From an uncultured Lachnospiraceae bacterium (GTDB lineage Bacteria; Bacillota; Clostridia; Lachnospirales; Lachnospiraceae): a DNA stretch of 8,241 bases. The notes beneath the pieces are model-generated. The model had not been told where the DNA came from, made no database searches, and saw nothing but the letters and a program-made list of their open reading frames with translations. This document shows, piece after piece, positions 5,782 to 8,241 of the stretch (position 1 is the stretch's first letter; every line of letters starts with the position of its first letter). A program made the translations under genes and the position numbers. The stretch lies in assembly GCA_946538445.1 (NCBI GenBank), contig CAMNGO010000085.1, positions 1 to 8,241 of the forward strand, in the 5' to 3' direction.

Positions 5782-6873
5782 ATGAAAAGATGGCTATTTC
5801 TCGTTGCCCTGTCTGTTCTCATCCTTCGTGGGGTTGATGCACAGGCAGGTGTGGTGAAACCAACTGCTGATAAGAAAGATGCTTTGGCGATCAACAAGGA
5901 ATTGAGAACAACCGGATATGTGAAGCTCCTGCAAGGGAAGACCTACTACCTGTCCTACCCGATCTGGCTCAACAGCAATCAGACGATCGATGCCACAGGG
6001 GCAACTCTCGTGGTTAAGAAAAGCGCAGTCAGAAATGATCCCAAGAATTACAAGAAGGACTACAGTTCCATGTATAATATCGTGATCCGGGGTGGAAGAT
6101 GGGTCTCCAACAAGAAAAAGGGGAATAAAGGAACCTCTTTCAGCTTTGCCCACTGCAGAAGGATCATTCTGGAAGGCTTGGACATACAGACCACGAATGC
6201 AGAAGGACACGGGATCGAGCTGGTGGGATGCCAGGACGTGTCCATAAAGAAATGCAATGTGGTGGCCCAGGGAAAAGGAAAAGCGAAAAGTGTGGAAGAG
6301 ATGATTCAGATCGATCTGGCAGCTCCCCATACCGCACCCTTCCTTTCCTCCAAATATCGTAACGGCCTGCCATGTAATAATATCATGATCGACGGGTGTG
6401 TGGTGAAGGGCAACCGGGGTATCTGCGCCAACTATGCAAAGAAGGATAAAAAATACCGCAATAAATGCCACAGCAAGATCACGATCACCAATTCCGTGAT
6501 CACGGGACTTAAATCGGAAGCCCTTGCCCTGTTCAATGCGGGGAACGTAACCGTTCAGAATAACACCATCATCACGAACAGTAAACGGACGGGAGAGGCC
6601 TATTCCATCGGCTGTCACATGGCAGTCTTCGGAAAGAATTCCATACTCCCCACCAGTGTCAATACGGTGATGAATAATACCATCATGGGTGGAAGACAAG
6701 GCTTCCAGCTCTGTTCCCATTCCAAGTCCCAATATGGCAGCCTCACTATAAGCAACAATAAAATCTACTGTAAAAAAGGCAAGAAAAACGCGCTCGTTAT
6801 CACCAATAACACCGGTGGAAAAAGCTCTGCCGGTACAGTGATAGAGTCCGGAAACGAACGGTATAAGTGGTAA
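5782..6873 (+). CDS. Secreted right-handed parallel beta-helix protein (pectate lyase/polygalacturonase-like fold)
   Basis: The 363-residue precursor has a clear signal peptide: basic MKR, hydrophobic WLFLVALSVLIL, and a probable signal peptidase I site after AQA (residues 20-22). There is no sorting motif or C-terminal membrane anchor, so it is predicted to be released. The mature part is built of short repeating strands typical of PbH1 beta-helix coils, such as YNIVIRGGRW (98-107), HGIELVGCQDVSIKKCNV (143-160), NNIMIDGCVVKG (199-210), SKITITNSVITGL (231-243), GNVTVQNNTI (254-263) and SLTISNNKIYC (320-330). EEMIQID (172-178) and the following loop are candidate active-site or ligand elements, but catalytic residues cannot be identified. 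A carbohydrate substrate is plausible by fold only. It is lysine-rich and has ten cysteines, unusual for a secreted Gram-positive protein. The start lies 35 nt after ridA and has AGGGAGGG at 5763-5770, with a longer than usual spacing of about 11-12 nt. Confidence 0.82.
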   Translation: MKRWLFLVALSVLILRGVDAQAGVVKPTADKKDALAINKELRTTGYVKLLQGKTYYLSYPIWLNSNQTIDATGATLVVKKSAVRNDPKNYKKDYSSMYNIVIRGGRWVSNKKKGNKGTSFSFAHCRRIILEGLDIQTTNAEGHGIELVGCQDVSIKKCNVVAQGKGKAKSVEEMIQIDLAAPHTAPFLSSKYRNGLPCNNIMIDGCVVKGNRGICANYAKKDKKYRNKCHSKITITNSVITGLKSEALALFNAGNVTVQNNTIITNSKRTGEAYSIGCHMAVFGKNSILPTSVNTVMNNTIMGGRQGFQLCSHSKSQYGSLTISNNKIYCKKGKKNALVITNNTGGKSSAGTVIESGNERYKW

Positions 6874-6898
6874 GAAGCAAGAAGAAGAGGGAGAAGAA

Positions 6899-7555
6899 AT
6901 GACCTACCGGTATTGTTTATTTGACCTGGACGGAACTCTGACGGATCCGGGGATCGGCATCACGAATTCGGTCATGTACGCATTAAAAAAGTTCGATATC
7001 ATCGAACCGGACAGAAGGAAACTGTATCCCTTTATCGGACCGCCACTCCTGGAGTCCTTTCAGAAATACTATGGATTCACTGAAATCCAGGCCAATGATG
7101 CCATCGAATATTACAGGGAATACTTCCGTGCCGGTGGGATATTCGAAAACTCGGTATACGAAGGGATCCCGGAGATGCTGGGAGAGCTGAAGAGAAGAGA
7201 GGTATTTATCGCTCTGGCCACATCCAAACCATATGAGTTTGCCCTGGAGATCCTCAAGCATTTTGACCTGTATCAGTATTTCGAATACATCGGTGCGGCC
7301 ACCATGGACGGACGGATCAGCAAGAAAGCGGATGTGATTGCAGATCTGCTGGATAAACTGGAGATAGAAGATAAGAAGTCAGTCCTGATGGTCGGAGACC
7401 GTGATCAGGACATCGAAGGCGCAAAAAAGAATGACTTAACCAGTGCCGGCGTGCTCTGGGGCTATGGAAGCCTTGAGGAGCTTCAAGGCGCCGGAGCAGA
7501 CTATCTGGTGTCGGAACCGGGGGAATTAATAAATGTTGTGATCCCATGGCGTTAA
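6899..7555 (+). CDS. HAD superfamily phosphatase (subfamily IA, phosphoglycolate phosphatase/nucleotidase-like)
   Basis: The 218-residue cytoplasmic protein carries all four HAD motifs. Motif I is FDLDGTLTD, with nucleophile Asp9 and acid/base Asp11. Motif II is Thr108 in LATSKP. Motif III is Lys142 or Lys143 in ISKKADVI. Motif IV is VGDRDQD, with Asp167 and Asp171 for magnesium. Residues 15-90 form an alpha-helical C1 cap, as in phosphoglycolate phosphatase. Substrates in this subfamily (phosphoglycolate, nucleoside monophosphates, sugar phosphates) cannot be separated by motif reading. A purine-rich AGAGGGAG stretch precedes the ATG. The gap of 25 nt after the beta-helix gene places it last in the ridA operon, followed by a strong terminator. 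Its link to RidA or the secreted protein is not evident. Confidence 0.92.
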   Translation: MTYRYCLFDLDGTLTDPGIGITNSVMYALKKFDIIEPDRRKLYPFIGPPLLESFQKYYGFTEIQANDAIEYYREYFRAGGIFENSVYEGIPEMLGELKRREVFIALATSKPYEFALEILKHFDLYQYFEYIGAATMDGRISKKADVIADLLDKLEIEDKKSVLMVGDRDQDIEGAKKNDLTSAGVLWGYGSLEELQGAGADYLVSEPGELINVVIPWR

Positions 7556-7582
7556 CCATGTAACACCCAAAAAATACCATAG

Positions 7583-7611
7583 AAAAAGGCTGTCCTAAGA
7601 CAGCCTTTTTT
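7583..7611. terminator. Bidirectional intrinsic terminator
   Basis: GGCTGTC (7588-7594) pairs with GACAGCC (7599-7605) around CTAA. The stem is flanked by AAAAA (7583-7587) on the left and TTTTTT (7606-7611) on the right. It has the form of an intrinsic terminator on both strands, ending the ridA operon on the plus strand and the permease on the minus strand. Confidence 0.93.
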
Positions 7612-7628
7612 GATGGAATCATATATGA

Positions 7629-8195
7629 TCATCTCTGCCCCTTATCGTAAGGGATACCTTCTGCTTTCGGGGCCCGGCTGTTGGTGGAAGCTATGGCCAG
7701 GACCAGAAGGGAGATGATGTAGGGAAGCATGTTATACAAGGTGCTTGGCAGGCCCAGGGCCACCAGGCCGTGGAAACCTGTGTATACATTGGACAGAGCC
7801 CTGAGGAGTCCGAAGAGGAGGGCTGCCAGTGCGATGTTGACCGGTTTCCACTGGCCGAAGATCATAACGGCCAGAGCCAGGAAGCCGAATCCCGCCACGC
7901 CATTCTCAAATTTCCACTCGCTGACGCCGGCGGTAATATAGGCGATGCCTCCCAGTCCTGCCAGACAGCCTGAGATAAACATGGTAAGGATTATGTTCTT
8001 TTTCTCCTTCATGCCGGCATATTTGGCGGCATTTTTGTTAAAACCGGTGGCTTTGAGCTCATAGCCCAGTTTGGTCTTGGACATGACGAACCATACCAGG
8101 ACGGCAAAAATGATGGCCAGAGGAATCGCGATGGTGACATAGCGGTTGCCGGAGAAGAGATTTGATAATCCCAAACTGGGTATGATAGCAGAGTG
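7629..8195 (-). pseudogene. ABC transporter permease, C-terminal half only (nucleoside/BMP-type family; probably disrupted)
   Basis: The frame encodes the second half of a permease of the BPD_transp_2 group used by BMP-type nucleoside or sugar importers. Taking the TTG at 8174 as residue 1, it has membrane segments at about 12-31, 61-80, 92-108, 111-127 and 148-163. The ATPase-coupling loop is GYELKATGFNKNAAKYAGM (37-55), and the C-terminal tail IPYDKGQR appears complete. Full-length members have roughly 320-370 residues, so the N-terminal half is missing. The only possible starts are non-ATG: the TTG at 8174 has no ribosome binding site, and the frame closes 7 codons further upstream at TAG (complement of 8196-8198). 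Residues between that stop and the TTG (HSAIIPS) still read like permease sequence, which argues that the gene was interrupted rather than starting here. A sequencing or assembly error near the window edge is the main alternative. Confidence 0.6.
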
Positions 8196-8241
8196 CTAAA
8201 TACAATGAAGGGTTCGGCTGAAAAATACAGGAATATAAACT

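Noticed and set aside
5794..6732. Open frame of over 300 codons opposite the beta-helix gene
   Set aside because: The sense strand has a signal peptide, beta-helix repeats and operon context, while the antisense product has none of these.
1..8241. CRISPR array, insertion sequence, prophage, defence island or biosynthetic cluster
   Set aside because: No regularly spaced repeats, transposase, phage-type or defence-type genes were seen on either strand; the content looks like ordinary chromosomal metabolism and regulation.

Overview
The window looks like a chromosomal stretch from a gut-type anaerobic Firmicute, most likely a Lachnospiraceae or related Clostridia. This rests on strong GGAGG-type ribosome binding sites at almost every gene, sigma-A-like promoters, AT-rich intergenic regions around moderately GC coding DNA, compact intrinsic terminators, and a gene set common in that group (Flavodoxin_4 protein, DUF4256 protein, RidA, BMP/nucleoside-type ABC permease). 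The species cannot be named from the sequence alone.

Left part (1-2945). A minus-strand pair comes first: a flavodoxin, followed 13 nt later by the start of a probable SnoaL/NTF2-like protein that runs off the left edge. A LysR regulator lies divergent from the flavodoxin. The shared intergenic region holds a T-N11-A LysR-type dyad that overlaps a good promoter for the regulator itself. Downstream of lysR, in the same direction, are a peptidase E (S51)/class-I amidotransferase-like protein and a DUF4256 protein whose start lies 1 nt after the preceding stop.

Middle part (2946-5374). A lone tRNA-Ala(CGC) with its own promoter is followed by a hairpin, then by a membrane-anchored alpha/beta hydrolase. 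A strong hairpin separates the hydrolase from a convergent CoA-transferase family III enzyme. That enzyme carries the His/Asp/Glu set expected of alpha-methylacyl-CoA racemases. Its promoter is divergent from that of the next operon, and the control region between them contains several ATCCG-type half-sites arranged as dyads.

Right part (5375-8241). RidA (enamine/imine deaminase), a secreted right-handed beta-helix protein with ten cysteines, and a HAD phosphatase form one plus-strand operon with gaps of 35 and 25 nt. It ends at a strong bidirectional terminator. Converging on it is the C-terminal half of an ABC transporter permease on the minus strand. Its frame is closed upstream by a TAG and has no credible start, so it is probably a broken gene.

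No mobile element, CRISPR array, prophage or recognisable defence or biosynthetic system is visible. The least explained items are the RidA/beta-helix/HAD operon, the S51-like/DUF4256 pair and the interrupted permease.
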